A stretch of DNA of 20,350 bases from a virus. The DNA is taken from IMG/VR virus record IMGVR_UViG_3300006104_000092, positions 1 to 20,350 of that record, one strand, 5' to 3'. A model generated the notes under the pieces. It was not told the origin of the DNA. It made no database searches and worked only from the letters and a program-made list of their open reading frames with translations. The translations under genes and the position numbers were made by a program. Positions 1 through 7,328 of this stretch are shown here, one piece after another; the first letter of the stretch is position 1; each line of letters begins with the position of its first letter.

Positions 1-6
1 TCCCCG

Positions 7-13
7 TGTCAAA
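7..13 (-). promoter_or_regulatory. TTTGACA start-associated motif (copy 1)
   Basis: Minus-strand TTTGACA follows directly on the TGA stop of the tail-terminator candidate. The gene it would precede lies outside the window, so its spacing to a start codon cannot be measured. Confidence 0.5.
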
Positions 14-418
14 TCACTCCGTCACACCCACCGAGGTCTCGATCTCGGCCACCCAGAGTTCCTTGCTCGTCGACATTTTCGTCCCCTTGATCCAGAGACC
101 GGCAAACGCCGGGACACCCGCATCGGTCGGCCACGCAGCCGAGAGCCCGTCCGGAGTGAGCGCCCCGTACACCGTGTCGAGCGTGTTTTGAAACCCGGTA
201 AGCGACGACGCCCCAAGCAACGCCGGGGCGGAGACTTTCACCAGGACATCGGCCAGAAAGATCCCGCCCACCTCGTGCGTGGTCTGGGTGCAGGCGACGA
301 TGAGGTTGAGGCTTTCCGGCGTCAGTTCCTCATAATCGGTGCCGAGGTAAATGGTCGTTCCGGAAAAGGAGGGAGCCAGCGCGGCCCGGAGGGCGGATTC
401 AATGCGGAGCGGGTTCAT
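14..418 (-). CDS. Putative tail terminator / minor tail protein
   Basis: A 134-residue protein that I do not recognise from motifs alone. Its place after capsid and head-closure genes, its length and its mixed alpha/beta look match the tail-terminator (lambda gpU-like) slot of siphovirus and myovirus head-tail modules, where the protein caps the tail tube and joins it to the head. The ATG at 418 sits 1 base past the stop of the upstream gene at 420, so translation is probably coupled; no Shine-Dalgarno is visible. The first five residues (MNPLR) are the same as in the upstream neighbour. The functional name comes from gene order only; that it is a real gene is well supported by the frame and tight packing. 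Confidence 0.6.
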   Translation of the reverse strand: MNPLRIESALRAALAPSFSGTTIYLGTDYEELTPESLNLIVACTQTTHEVGGIFLADVLVKVSAPALLGASSLTGFQNTLDTVYGALTPDGLSAAWPTDAGVPAFAGLWIKGTKMSTSKELWVAEIETSVGVTE

Positions 419-419
419 A

Positions 420-749
420 TCATTCGCGCACGGCCGTCACGGTCACCTCATGGCCATGCACGGGAGAACCGGCCAACGTGACCGCCGTCTCGACCCGGTA
501 GGTGACATTTTCGGAAACCAGCAGGATCTGTGCCCCGACGGACGGACGCGGCGCGGCCGCCAGGGGCCAGCGCAGCCGGATCGACCGGCGCGTGGAAAAT
601 CCGCCCATCTCGAGGTCAAGCGAAGGCTGCGGCATCGAGACGGCCGCCAGAAACTGGGCGCCGCCATTAATCGAAATCATCGTGCCAAACACGGTCTGAA
701 GGGCGGCGGCGGCCTTTTGCTGAAAGGCGGAGACTCGGAGCGGATTCAC
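420..749 (-). CDS. Putative head-closure / head-tail connector protein
   Basis: A 109-residue protein beginning with GTG. It follows the major capsid gene and precedes the tail-terminator candidate, which is the slot of head-completion proteins (lambda gpFII-like stoppers) that close the portal and take the tail. The C-terminal half is rich in beta-type residues ending HGHEVTVTAV, fitting a small beta-barrel connector, but no diagnostic motif is seen. The start is supported by an AGGAAG element about 10 bases upstream and a TTTGACA motif 13 bases upstream. The gene lies after a strong terminator behind the capsid gene, so it needs read-through or its own promoter. Function is inferred from position. 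Confidence 0.6.
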   Translation of the reverse strand: MNPLRVSAFQQKAAAALQTVFGTMISINGGAQFLAAVSMPQPSLDLEMGGFSTRRSIRLRWPLAAAPRPSVGAQILLVSENVTYRVETAVTLAGSPVHGHEVTVTAVRE

Positions 750-762
750 ACCAAGAGCTTCC

Positions 763-769
763 TGTCAAA
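763..769 (-). promoter_or_regulatory. TTTGACA start-associated motif (copy 2)
   Basis: TTTGACA lies 13 bases before the GTG at 749, downstream of the capsid terminator. There is no TATAAT-like box 16-18 bases further on, so it does not read as a normal sigma70 promoter. Confidence 0.55.
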
Positions 770-780
770 GTTCCTCCCCG

Positions 781-821
781 CAAAAGCAGAAGGCCGGTCC
801 CCCAGGAGAAGGGGACCGGCC
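781..821 (-). terminator. Rho-independent terminator after the capsid gene
   Basis: An 11-bp perfect stem (792-802 pairs with 811-821; arm GGCCGGTCCCC) with an 8-base loop is followed on the minus strand by the T-rich run TTCTGCTTTTG. It begins 22 bases after the capsid stop codon. It probably ends or attenuates a capsid-rich transcript and lowers expression of the connector and tail genes that follow. Confidence 0.8.
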
Positions 822-843
822 GGTTGCGGGACGCCCGGAGGAA

Positions 844-1764
844 TTAGGCGTTGATGATCTTGAGCGCGCTCGTGTCGGCGGCCGCGGCCCCGAAGAGGAC
901 GTCGAAGCTGGCCTGGAGGCTGCGGCTGGAGAGCGATCCCCAGACATTGAACTGGACCGAGAGACCCAGATCCGCGATGTCGATGGTCTCGCTCATCTGG
1001 AGCAGACCGGCGATGGCGGGATCCACATAGGGAATCGCGGAAGCCACGGCCATGGCCTCGGGAGAGACCGCGAAGCCCTTGATGGTCTTCGTGGTGCCGT
1101 TCAACTGTGCATCGCCGGCAATGCCGGTCTGCGCGGTTCCACCCCAGCGGTTGTTGTAGAAGATGCCGTCGAATCCGTAGGCCCCCTTGGTCTGGATGTC
1201 CAGGGAGTATCCGGTCGCGGGCAGGAGGTAGCTGTAGTAGCTGCCATCCAGCACGAGGTACCGCTCGGTACCGTCTTTCAGAGCGGACCAAAGGGTCGGG
1301 AGGGCGGCCGTGATGAGGCTGTTGCCGATGTTGCCACCGGTGGCCGTCGTGATCGCCGAGGAATAAGCGGAAGCACCAAAGGTCGAGGTGCTGATCGGCG
1401 CAAACGAGGCGTCCAGAATGGCATTGGCCAGCGCTCGAAGGTTGGCTTTCATCAGCTTCTCGAGGCGGAACCCCTGGTTGAGCTGCTGCGAGGAAAGGCC
1501 GAACTGAGCCGAGTAATGCGTCATCGTGACGGCGGTCGAGTTGACCGTCTGACCCTGAGCTTCAAACGAGGTCGGGCTGGAGACGGCGGAGGCGGCGTTG
1601 GCCACGACTCCGACCTGGAGTTTGCGAAGACCGGCACCGGAAACGACGTCCTTGCTGAAATCGGTGGTGAAGGTCTTGACGGGGGCGAGCCGGTTCTGGA
1701 GAACGGTGATCGCCGTGCTGGTCGCGGTATCCACGACCAAACTGGAACTGAACGTGTTGGACAT
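844..1764 (-). CDS. Major capsid protein (HK97-fold type)
   Basis: A 306-residue protein in the position of the major head protein, directly after portal and protease-scaffold. Composition is typical of phage coat proteins: rich in Ala, Ser, Thr and Gly, no long charged tail, and long mixed alpha/beta stretches such as TERYLVLDGSYYSYLLPATG. Many copies would form the icosahedral shell and interact with the scaffold encoded just upstream. The ATG at 1764 is preceded by a C/A-rich, SD-free leader of about 24 bases and lacks the TTTGACA motif found before most other late genes. A strong terminator follows. The capsid call is strong from context; the exact family was not checked. Confidence 0.82.
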   Translation of the reverse strand: MSNTFSSSLVVDTATSTAITVLQNRLAPVKTFTTDFSKDVVSGAGLRKLQVGVVANAASAVSSPTSFEAQGQTVNSTAVTMTHYSAQFGLSSQQLNQGFRLEKLMKANLRALANAILDASFAPISTSTFGASAYSSAITTATGGNIGNSLITAALPTLWSALKDGTERYLVLDGSYYSYLLPATGYSLDIQTKGAYGFDGIFYNNRWGGTAQTGIAGDAQLNGTTKTIKGFAVSPEAMAVASAIPYVDPAIAGLLQMSETIDIADLGLSVQFNVWGSLSSRSLQASFDVLFGAAAADTSALKIINA

Positions 1765-1788
1765 GACGGGTGTTGGGTTTGGTTGGTG

Positions 1789-2331
1789 TTACTTTCGCGA
1801 CCGGCCGTTCGCGGCCTCGAAGAGGGCGGAGCGGTTGGCGTTGAAAAAGGCGAGGCGCTCGGGGCTGCCTTTCGGCAGGGCCTCGTACTGCTCGACGAGC
1901 GTCGAGGCAGGGGTGGAGTCCTCGATCTCGGCGAGGACCTCGGAAGGAGCCAGACCCAACGCGCGCTTGGCGGCCAGGTGCACTTTCTGAAGCTTGGAAA
2001 GCTCGGCATCCTTGGCGGCGAGTTCCGTGCGCAGCGCCGAAAGCTCGGTCCGGACGGCGGCAAGCTCGGTCTTGTTGGACGCAAATTCGCTATGGATGGC
2101 GGAAAGCTTGGTCTCGACCACTTCCGGAGTGGCTTCCTCGGCGACCTCGGCTTCAGCATTTTCTTCCACGGTTCCTTCGGCGGAAGCCGAACCGACCGGT
2201 TCGGACACCTCGGTGACCACGGCCGCGGAAGGTTCCGGGGAAATGACGGTTTCGATCAAAGGAGGCGCGGCCTCCTCGACGGCTTCCGGAAGGATCTGTC
2301 CCTCCGGCAGGGATGTGGTGGGTTCGCTCAT
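1789..2331 (-). CDS. Possible nested scaffold protein from internal start
   Basis: The in-frame ATG at 2331, residue 191 of the protease-scaffold, begins MSEPTTSLPEGQ, which resembles a natural N-terminus, and would give a 180-residue acidic coiled-coil protein. Lambda and related phages make scaffold Nu3 from inside gene C in this way. No good Shine-Dalgarno is visible before this ATG, so the call is tentative. Confidence 0.35.
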   Translation of the reverse strand: MSEPTTSLPEGQILPEAVEEAAPPLIETVISPEPSAAVVTEVSEPVGSASAEGTVEENAEAEVAEEATPEVVETKLSAIHSEFASNKTELAAVRTELSALRTELAAKDAELSKLQKVHLAAKRALGLAPSEVLAEIEDSTPASTLVEQYEALPKGSPERLAFFNANRSALFEAANGRSRK

Positions 2332-2901
2332 GGAAGCTTGGAAAAGCGCGGCATTCGTGGCGGGGGACTTGACCAGGTCGGCGCCGAAAAGTTGTCCCGG
2401 AACGATGCGGGCGGCATAGGCCACGATGTCGTTCCCCACGACGGAGGAATCCGGAACGTCGTTTTCGCCGATCTCGGCATCCTCATCCCCCTGATCCTCG
2501 GCGTCGAAGACGGGATCGGGCTCGTTGGCAAAACTGATGGAGAGGCCGAAATTGCTCGGCATCGTCTCGGCCATCTCGCAGATCGTTCCGAAAGCCTCGT
2601 GGCTTTTGAGCAGATAGAGGTCGCCGCGGACCTGGTCGCCGTCGCGGCGGACGTCGCGAACCGATCCGACGAGATCGCTGATGCCGGTGCCGTGGTCGAA
2701 ATTCACCGGAATGCCGTCCTGAAACGAGGTTCCCTCGGTGACGACCTGGTCGAGCGTTTCGTCGTCGACGATGAGCGGCTGCCCCATGACGGTGTGCCCC
2801 TTGGCCGGTCCCTTCGAAATGATCGAGACATTCCGCAGGACGCCGTTGTCGCGGTCCACATTGGACCCGGAGGCGGCGGCAAAAAGGACAAGCTTGCTCA
2901 T
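1789..2901 (-). CDS. Prohead protease with C-terminal scaffold domain
   Basis: A 370-residue fusion. The N-terminal part (about 1-185) looks like a herpes-assemblin-type prohead protease: NFDHG with His70 and GLSIS with Ser121 are candidate catalytic residues in the usual His-then-Ser order. The C-terminal part (about 191-350) is acidic and then strongly heptad-like from about 285 to 335 (repeats such as ELAAVRTELSALRTELAAKD), as in scaffolding proteins. It would assemble the capsid and then digest the scaffold. The start is the ATG at 2901 (MSKLVLFAAAS); a longer in-frame reading to 3003 runs into the portal gene and looks artificial. An in-frame ATG at 2331 (MSEPTT) could yield the scaffold alone. 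Confidence 0.8.
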   Translation of the reverse strand: MSKLVLFAAASGSNVDRDNGVLRNVSIISKGPAKGHTVMGQPLIVDDETLDQVVTEGTSFQDGIPVNFDHGTGISDLVGSVRDVRRDGDQVRGDLYLLKSHEAFGTICEMAETMPSNFGLSISFANEPDPVFDAEDQGDEDAEIGENDVPDSSVVGNDIVAYAARIVPGQLFGADLVKSPATNAALFQASMSEPTTSLPEGQILPEAVEEAAPPLIETVISPEPSAAVVTEVSEPVGSASAEGTVEENAEAEVAEEATPEVVETKLSAIHSEFASNKTELAAVRTELSALRTELAAKDAELSKLQKVHLAAKRALGLAPSEVLAEIEDSTPASTLVEQYEALPKGSPERLAFFNANRSALFEAANGRSRK

Positions 2902-2918
2902 TTGAGAATTCCCCGGGG

Positions 2919-2925
2919 TGTCAAA
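2919..2925 (-). promoter_or_regulatory. TTTGACA start-associated motif (copy 3)
   Basis: It sits 4 bases after the portal stop and 17 bases before the protease ATG at 2901, in a 28-base gap. A GGGGAA stretch lies closer to the start and may help ribosome binding. Confidence 0.55.
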
Positions 2926-2929
2926 TCCC

Positions 2930-4513
2930 TCACGCCGATTTCTTGCGCCCGGACGCCGCCGAAGGTTTTTCGTCCGCGTCCTCGGATTCCTCCGATTCCT
3001 CATCCTCTGGAGGCTCTCCCTCGTACATGGCGCCCGACGCGATCGGCGTGCCAGGCGCGGGCGGGAACACCTCGGAAACCGTCAGCGCGACGCCTTCTTC
3101 CTTACCGATGCGTTCGACCAGTTTCTTACGACGGGCCGCGAAGCGGACGATATCCTCCTCCTGGCGGTCGGCATCGAGTCCCTGCAACGCGAAGTAGCGC
3201 TGCGGACTGATCTGACCGCGCAGCATGAGGTCGCTCAGGAGGCGACCATCCCTCGAAAAATCGACCGAAAGGTCGGCCGGAGGGCAGAAATCGACACGGA
3301 ACCAATCTTCGCCGTTCCCCGGCATGGGCAGGCGGCCCGCCTCGATCTCGTTCCAGACCCAGAATTTCCAAAACGGTTCCGCAAAACTGTGACGGATGAT
3401 ATCCTGAATCTCACGGATGAAGGCCTGGGCCTCGACGAGGATCCAGCGCTGGTTCGCACCACCGGCGTCTGTGGAATCGAAGAGGAACTGCTTCGACGTT
3501 CCGAAACCGACGGCGATGTCCTGCTGGAGGAACTCGATGAAACTTTTGAAGTTCGCCGAGGGGTGGAGGTTGTTGAAACTGGTCAGTTTTTCGCCTGGCT
3601 TCAGCTGCGGGATCACCGAGCCGTTCATCATGGCGTCCACCGTGATGTCGCTTGCGGAACTGGTGGACTGACCTCGGACCAGTTGCGATCCGAACCCAAC
3701 CTGCCCGGCCTCGGGGCTCTCGATGACAAAAGCCATCGAGGCGCCGAGCTTGGCGCTCATTTTCTCATAGCCGACGATCTCGCTGATGTCCTGAAGGTGA
3801 TTGGCCGCGCGGGCCAGCCATGACGGGGCGCGCGTGTGGCCGAGACGGTAGGCCTTGCGGACCTGCGTGAGGTCGTTGGCCGAGACATCAGTGTAGTCCA
3901 GCTGGGCGGCCGGAGACTTCAGGACGCGGTATTTCAGCGGGCGCCCGTATTTGTTCACCAGGACGCCGTCGCGGAACCCGTCCTTTTCATCCCCCAGGAC
4001 GCTCCCAACATTTTCCCCGGGGATCAGGCGGAACATCCCGCGGCCGCTGTTGCTCGTGATCCGCTGCCAAAAGACATCGCCCGCGATGGCCATCTGCCGG
4101 ACGAGCAGGGTCTGGGCCTGATAGAAATTCACGGCGGCCCCGGCATCGACGCCCGGAGCCCAACTGACGGCGGCATGGAACGACTGCTCGGCCATCATGT
4201 TCCAATCGGGATCGGACGTCCGAGCCTGCGGAATGAGAGGGCCGACGAGGCGGGCCACCTTGTCGACGGCGCCTCCTGCCGTCCCCAGATTATTCACCAA
4301 CCACCAGGCCTTGCGGATCAATTCCTCCCGGGTTCCCTGCGAGAATTCCTTGGAAGCGTCGAGCGTCGGCGTGTAGATCCAGGCGCGCTGCGGATTGAAC
4401 CTCCAGGCGCCCTCATAGGCTGCAAAATTGGTCGGTTCGGAGGATTTCCTGGGACGGCCCGCTCCGGGACGAGCCCCGCCGCGTTTTGATTTTTTCGGAA
4501 GAGGTGCGCTCAC
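2930..4513 (-). CDS. Portal protein (lambda-type, Phage_portal_2-like)
   Basis: A 527-residue portal protein, the dodecameric ring at the capsid vertex through which DNA is packaged. Length, position between terminase and protease, and the N-terminal stretch with REELIRKAWWLVNNLGTAGGAVDK fit the lambda gpB family. The start is GTG at 4513; upstream in frame a stop is met before any other start. Residues 9-24 carry the basic, glycine-rich sequence KRGGARPGAGRPRK, a motif common at N-termini of phage DNA-binding proteins and unexpected in a portal. The C-terminus is acidic (EDEESEESEDADEK) and ends in a Lys-rich tail. No Shine-Dalgarno is seen; a TTTGACA motif lies 14 bases upstream. Confidence 0.88.
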   Translation of the reverse strand: MSAPLPKKSKRGGARPGAGRPRKSSEPTNFAAYEGAWRFNPQRAWIYTPTLDASKEFSQGTREELIRKAWWLVNNLGTAGGAVDKVARLVGPLIPQARTSDPDWNMMAEQSFHAAVSWAPGVDAGAAVNFYQAQTLLVRQMAIAGDVFWQRITSNSGRGMFRLIPGENVGSVLGDEKDGFRDGVLVNKYGRPLKYRVLKSPAAQLDYTDVSANDLTQVRKAYRLGHTRAPSWLARAANHLQDISEIVGYEKMSAKLGASMAFVIESPEAGQVGFGSQLVRGQSTSSASDITVDAMMNGSVIPQLKPGEKLTSFNNLHPSANFKSFIEFLQQDIAVGFGTSKQFLFDSTDAGGANQRWILVEAQAFIREIQDIIRHSFAEPFWKFWVWNEIEAGRLPMPGNGEDWFRVDFCPPADLSVDFSRDGRLLSDLMLRGQISPQRYFALQGLDADRQEEDIVRFAARRKKLVERIGKEEGVALTVSEVFPPAPGTPIASGAMYEGEPPEDEESEESEDADEKPSAASGRKKSA

Positions 4514-4527
4514 AGGAGGCGCGCCCC

Positions 4528-4534
4528 TGTCAAA
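4528..4534 (-). promoter_or_regulatory. TTTGACA start-associated motif (copy 4)
   Basis: It is 14 bases before the portal GTG at 4513. The bases between contain CCTCCT, the opposite of a Shine-Dalgarno, so this start lacks the classical signal. Confidence 0.55.
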
Positions 4535-4556
4535 AAATCAAAGAATTCAAACCCGA

Positions 4557-4883
4557 TCAGGTCGTGCTCCAGGTCCTCGAGAAATCGGGACGAGTGCACA
4601 ACTGGCGCGATGGCATGGATCCGTCGGAGGCCACCGGGTAGACATTCAGATCTTTCAGAACGCCTTCCACGGCCGTGAGGAGAAGCCATTTCGGGAAACT
4701 GACCTGGCCGGTGACGATGGCTCCATCGCTCGAGGTGCTGGTGATGACGACCTCGTCGGTCGATGCCATGAACGTGGAATCGGCCAGAGCCTTTAACTCG
4801 GCGACGCTTTTGTTCCGCCGCAGGTAGCTTTTCAGACCGTCGATCTTGTGAAGGTCGGGCGTCGTGGAGGATCCGAAGGCCAT
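4557..4883 (-). CDS. Small head-tail joining candidate (gpW position)
   Basis: A 108-residue protein between large terminase and portal, the place occupied in lambda by gpW, a head-tail joining protein. The N-terminal half has helical character (LKSYLRRNKSVAELKALADS), the middle is beta-rich (DEVVITSTSSDGAIVTGQVSF), and a second helix follows (WLLLTAVEGVLKDL). It is longer than lambda gpW (68 residues). Starts at ATG 4883, 22 bases after the terminase stop, with a TTTGACA motif 13 bases upstream and no clear Shine-Dalgarno. The identification is positional. Confidence 0.6.
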   Translation of the reverse strand: MAFGSSTTPDLHKIDGLKSYLRRNKSVAELKALADSTFMASTDEVVITSTSSDGAIVTGQVSFPKWLLLTAVEGVLKDLNVYPVASDGSMPSRQLCTRPDFSRTWSTT

Positions 4884-4896
4884 GTGACCCGCGTCA

Positions 4897-4903
4897 TGTC
4901 AAA
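4897..4903 (-). promoter_or_regulatory. TTTGACA start-associated motif (copy 5)
   Basis: It starts 2 bases after the TerL stop and ends 13 bases before the ATG at 4883, nearly filling the 22-base gap. Confidence 0.55.
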
Positions 4904-4905
4904 GG

Positions 4906-6666
4906 TCAAGACGGGATTTTCAATTCCTCCCGAAGGATGGCCCAAGCGACGGCATGAAGCTTCGTGCAGTCGCCGTAGTGATCGTTTTCCACTTCCTTGA
5001 ACCGAAAAGGATGGATGCGTGAGGCGCGATTTTCGATGAGGGCCTGACCCGAGTGACCGGCAAGGAACTCCCTGGAGGCATCGGCCGGGAAATGGAGGAG
5101 CGGCGGGAGGCGCTTGGCGATGCGGTCCAAGTAAGTGTGGGATTTCCAGACAAAGTCAGAATAGCTGAAGAGCGTGGTGGAAAATCCCTGGACGGGGCTG
5201 CTGTTGAACGTGCGAAACCCGGAATCGGTGCCTTTCGAAGGGAAAAGCACTCCCCCGGAGCGGCTGCAGAGACTATACACCCGCTCGGCGCTCCAGCCCG
5301 AATCGACGAGGCCCGCCGCCAGCTGGACGCTCGATCCGTCCGGCAGAACGTAAATGCGCGCGCGGAGAAACTCCTCCGAGACGAGATCGTCCATTTCCTC
5401 GAGGACGCCGTAATCGATGACCCAGGATTCCCCCGTGAGCGCGCGGGCCTCGACGGTCCAGTGAGTGCGCGAGCGGGTGGCCGATCCGGGATCGGCGCAC
5501 AGTGTGAGGATCGGCGGGCGGCCATCGACGATGGCCTCCGGAGGGATCTGGCGGGTCAGGTAGGATCCGCGCAATTCGAGGACATTCTCTTCCTCGACGG
5601 TCGCGGCCCGCGGCGTGAAAGGCAATCCGAGGTAGGTGTTGTAGAAATCATGGAGGCCGCCCGGCGTTTTCCGTTTTTGCAAAAACAGGACGGCCAAATC
5701 TCCCCAGGAAAGGGTGGGGGAATACAAAGCCGAGACGTGTGCGCTGCGATGGTCGGCCGGGGCCGCAGGATTCCCAGAAATCCACCGGTCGGAGGCGGCT
5801 GCTTCCGCAATCAAAGCCCGCTTGGTATCCTGATCCCAGGGACTGCCGCATTGCTCGCAATGGTAGACGGTGGCTTCCCGGACTCCGTCGAGATCCCACG
5901 CGCCCGAATCATCCCGGAGGTCGTAGCTCCAGTTTAACTGTTCAAAACGAAGCCATTGCTCATGACGGCAATCGGGGCAGGACACATGGAGGCGGTGACG
6001 GGATCCGGCCAGAAACTGCGTCCAAATGGCGCCGGTTTCCACCGTGGGTGTGCTGACCAGGACGGTTTTACTGATGTTACGAAACTGAATGGTCCGAGCC
6101 ATGGCAAGCTCGAGGGCCGGAGCCTCCGTGGCGGTGGAATCGGGCCACTTTGAAACTTCGTCGCACAGAAGGATGCGAATCGGACGCGACGCGATGGCGG
6201 AAACGGACTGAGCACCGACGAGTTTCACGACCGATCCCTTGAACTGCATTTCCGTCTTTTTGAACTGATCAGGATCGTCCGGCATGAGGGGCCGGATGGC
6301 CGAACACGAACGAATCCTCGGAATGAGTTCGCGCTCGCTCCAGGACTTGGCATTTTCCGCCGTCGAGGTGACGTAGAGGATCGGACCGGGGTCGGCCGCG
6401 ACCGAATACTGGATAAGATTTGCCAGCAGCGTGGTGCCGCCGACCTGGGCGCTTTTCACAAACGTGATCTGGCGGACGGATCGGTCGCCATACCATTCAT
6501 GGAGCTTCTTGAGGTAGGGAGTGAATTCGAAGGAAAACCGACCAGGGCGCGGCGAGAATCGAGGATCGAGACTGATGTGATCCTCGCACCATTCGACAGG
6601 GGTTTTCCGGGCCACCGGCTTCCAAAGGCCCCGAAAGTCGTTTTTTAGCTCTTCAAGCTGCGTCAT
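4906..6666 (-). CDS. terL: Terminase large subunit, GpA type
   Basis: A 586-residue packaging ATPase and nuclease of the lambda GpA family, which cuts concatemeric DNA and pumps it into the prohead through the portal. Visible marks: a Walker A-like segment KSAQVGGTTLL (about 71-81), Walker B ILLCDE (about 165-170), two CxxC pairs (Cys230/233 and Cys270/273) forming the zinc ribbon typical of GpA proteins, and a nuclease region starting near LCADPGSA. The ATG at 6666 overlaps the small-subunit gene by 14 bases and has AGGGGG upstream, so the two are co-translated. GpA-type terminases usually belong to cos phages, which bears on the non-coding region upstream. Confidence 0.95.
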   Translation of the reverse strand: MTQLEELKNDFRGLWKPVARKTPVEWCEDHISLDPRFSPRPGRFSFEFTPYLKKLHEWYGDRSVRQITFVKSAQVGGTTLLANLIQYSVAADPGPILYVTSTAENAKSWSERELIPRIRSCSAIRPLMPDDPDQFKKTEMQFKGSVVKLVGAQSVSAIASRPIRILLCDEVSKWPDSTATEAPALELAMARTIQFRNISKTVLVSTPTVETGAIWTQFLAGSRHRLHVSCPDCRHEQWLRFEQLNWSYDLRDDSGAWDLDGVREATVYHCEQCGSPWDQDTKRALIAEAAASDRWISGNPAAPADHRSAHVSALYSPTLSWGDLAVLFLQKRKTPGGLHDFYNTYLGLPFTPRAATVEEENVLELRGSYLTRQIPPEAIVDGRPPILTLCADPGSATRSRTHWTVEARALTGESWVIDYGVLEEMDDLVSEEFLRARIYVLPDGSSVQLAAGLVDSGWSAERVYSLCSRSGGVLFPSKGTDSGFRTFNSSPVQGFSTTLFSYSDFVWKSHTYLDRIAKRLPPLLHFPADASREFLAGHSGQALIENRASRIHPFRFKEVENDHYGDCTKLHAVAWAILREELKIPS

Positions 6667-7261
6667 GCCCCGCCCCCTTGTGGGATGATGGAGCCGCCGA
6701 CCAGGGCGCGGCGTGGTCGCTTTCCGAAAGTTCGCGAAGGATGACCTCGACTTCCCGGCGCACGATTTCTATCACCTCGGGCCCCGGAATCTGCGCCGCG
6801 AGGACTTCGGGAAGGTTTTCCAGTTGCTGCCGCGCTAGGGCAAGATTGCCCGTGATAAAGGCCCGAACCTCCTCGACCGGAACAAGCTTGTGCGTCGTCT
6901 CGGCCAGCCGGGCGTTGTTTTCGCGGATCGTCGTGAGGATTTTGTGACAATCGACGGCGACTTTGTTGAGGTTCAAAATCACACCGAAATCCCCGCGAGC
7001 CACCGCCTGATCGGCCAGTGCGCTCATCCTGGCATACCGCGCCGCCGAGGATTGTTCCTCCTGTTCCGGCGTCATCGTTTCCACCGGGGTCGGAATAAAA
7101 TTCATCTGAGCCGCGACCGCGGCCTCGCGACTCCTGTTTTCGAGATAAGCTTGCCAGCGGGGATCGGCGTTTCTTCTCCAGATCTGCACCGCCCGGACGG
7201 AAATGCCGTATTTTTCGGCGCAATCGCGGATGGCAGCGGAATCTGTTCGCGAACTTCTCAT
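6653..7261 (-). CDS. terS: Terminase small subunit
   Basis: A 202-residue protein with an N-terminal helix-turn-helix (about residues 8-32, IRDCAEKYGISVRAVQIWRR) followed by helical, charged sequence, as in gpNu1-like small terminases that recognise the packaging site and load the large subunit. It lies directly before and overlaps terL. The start is the ATG at 7261: going upstream in frame a stop is reached at 7289-7291 with no other start. A TTTGACA motif lies 25 bases upstream, the longest spacing of the set. Its DNA targets are likely in the dyad- and repeat-rich gap just upstream (7294-7742). Confidence 0.85.
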   Translation of the reverse strand: MRSSRTDSAAIRDCAEKYGISVRAVQIWRRNADPRWQAYLENRSREAAVAAQMNFIPTPVETMTPEQEEQSSAARYARMSALADQAVARGDFGVILNLNKVAVDCHKILTTIRENNARLAETTHKLVPVEEVRAFITGNLALARQQLENLPEVLAAQIPGPEVIEIVRREVEVILRELSESDHAAPWSAAPSSHKGAGHDAA

Positions 7262-7328
7262 GAAAAGCTTTTTCGTTTGGCGAAACTGTCAAACGAATCA
7301 TCCGCGAACAGGCGAAATCGACTGTTCG
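7245..7328. repeat. Cluster of dyads at the terS start
   Basis: Three inverted repeats are visible: GTTCGCGAAC (7245-7254), CGTTTG with CAAACG (7274-7279 and 7290-7295), and CGAACAG with CTGTTCG (7305-7311 and 7322-7328, 10-base spacer). Placed beside terS, they are candidates for terminase or cos recognition, or for a late operator. Confidence 0.4.
7287..7293 (-). promoter_or_regulatory. TTTGACA start-associated motif (copy 6)
   Basis: It is 25 bases before the terS ATG at 7261 and lies within a CGTTTG/CAAACG dyad. It is at the head of the packaging and head gene block. Confidence 0.5.

Noticed and set aside
1516-3210. A 564-codon plus-strand frame
   Set aside because: It is the antisense of the capsid and protease-scaffold genes; Gly/Arg/Asp-rich wording typical of a GC-rich shadow.
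2918-3823. A 301-codon plus-strand frame
   Set aside because: Antisense shadow of the portal gene, which has family features.
6663-7301. A 212-codon minus-strand frame overlapping terS
   Set aside because: Out of frame with the HTH-containing terS, Arg/Gly-rich, and its start precedes the TTTGACA gap.
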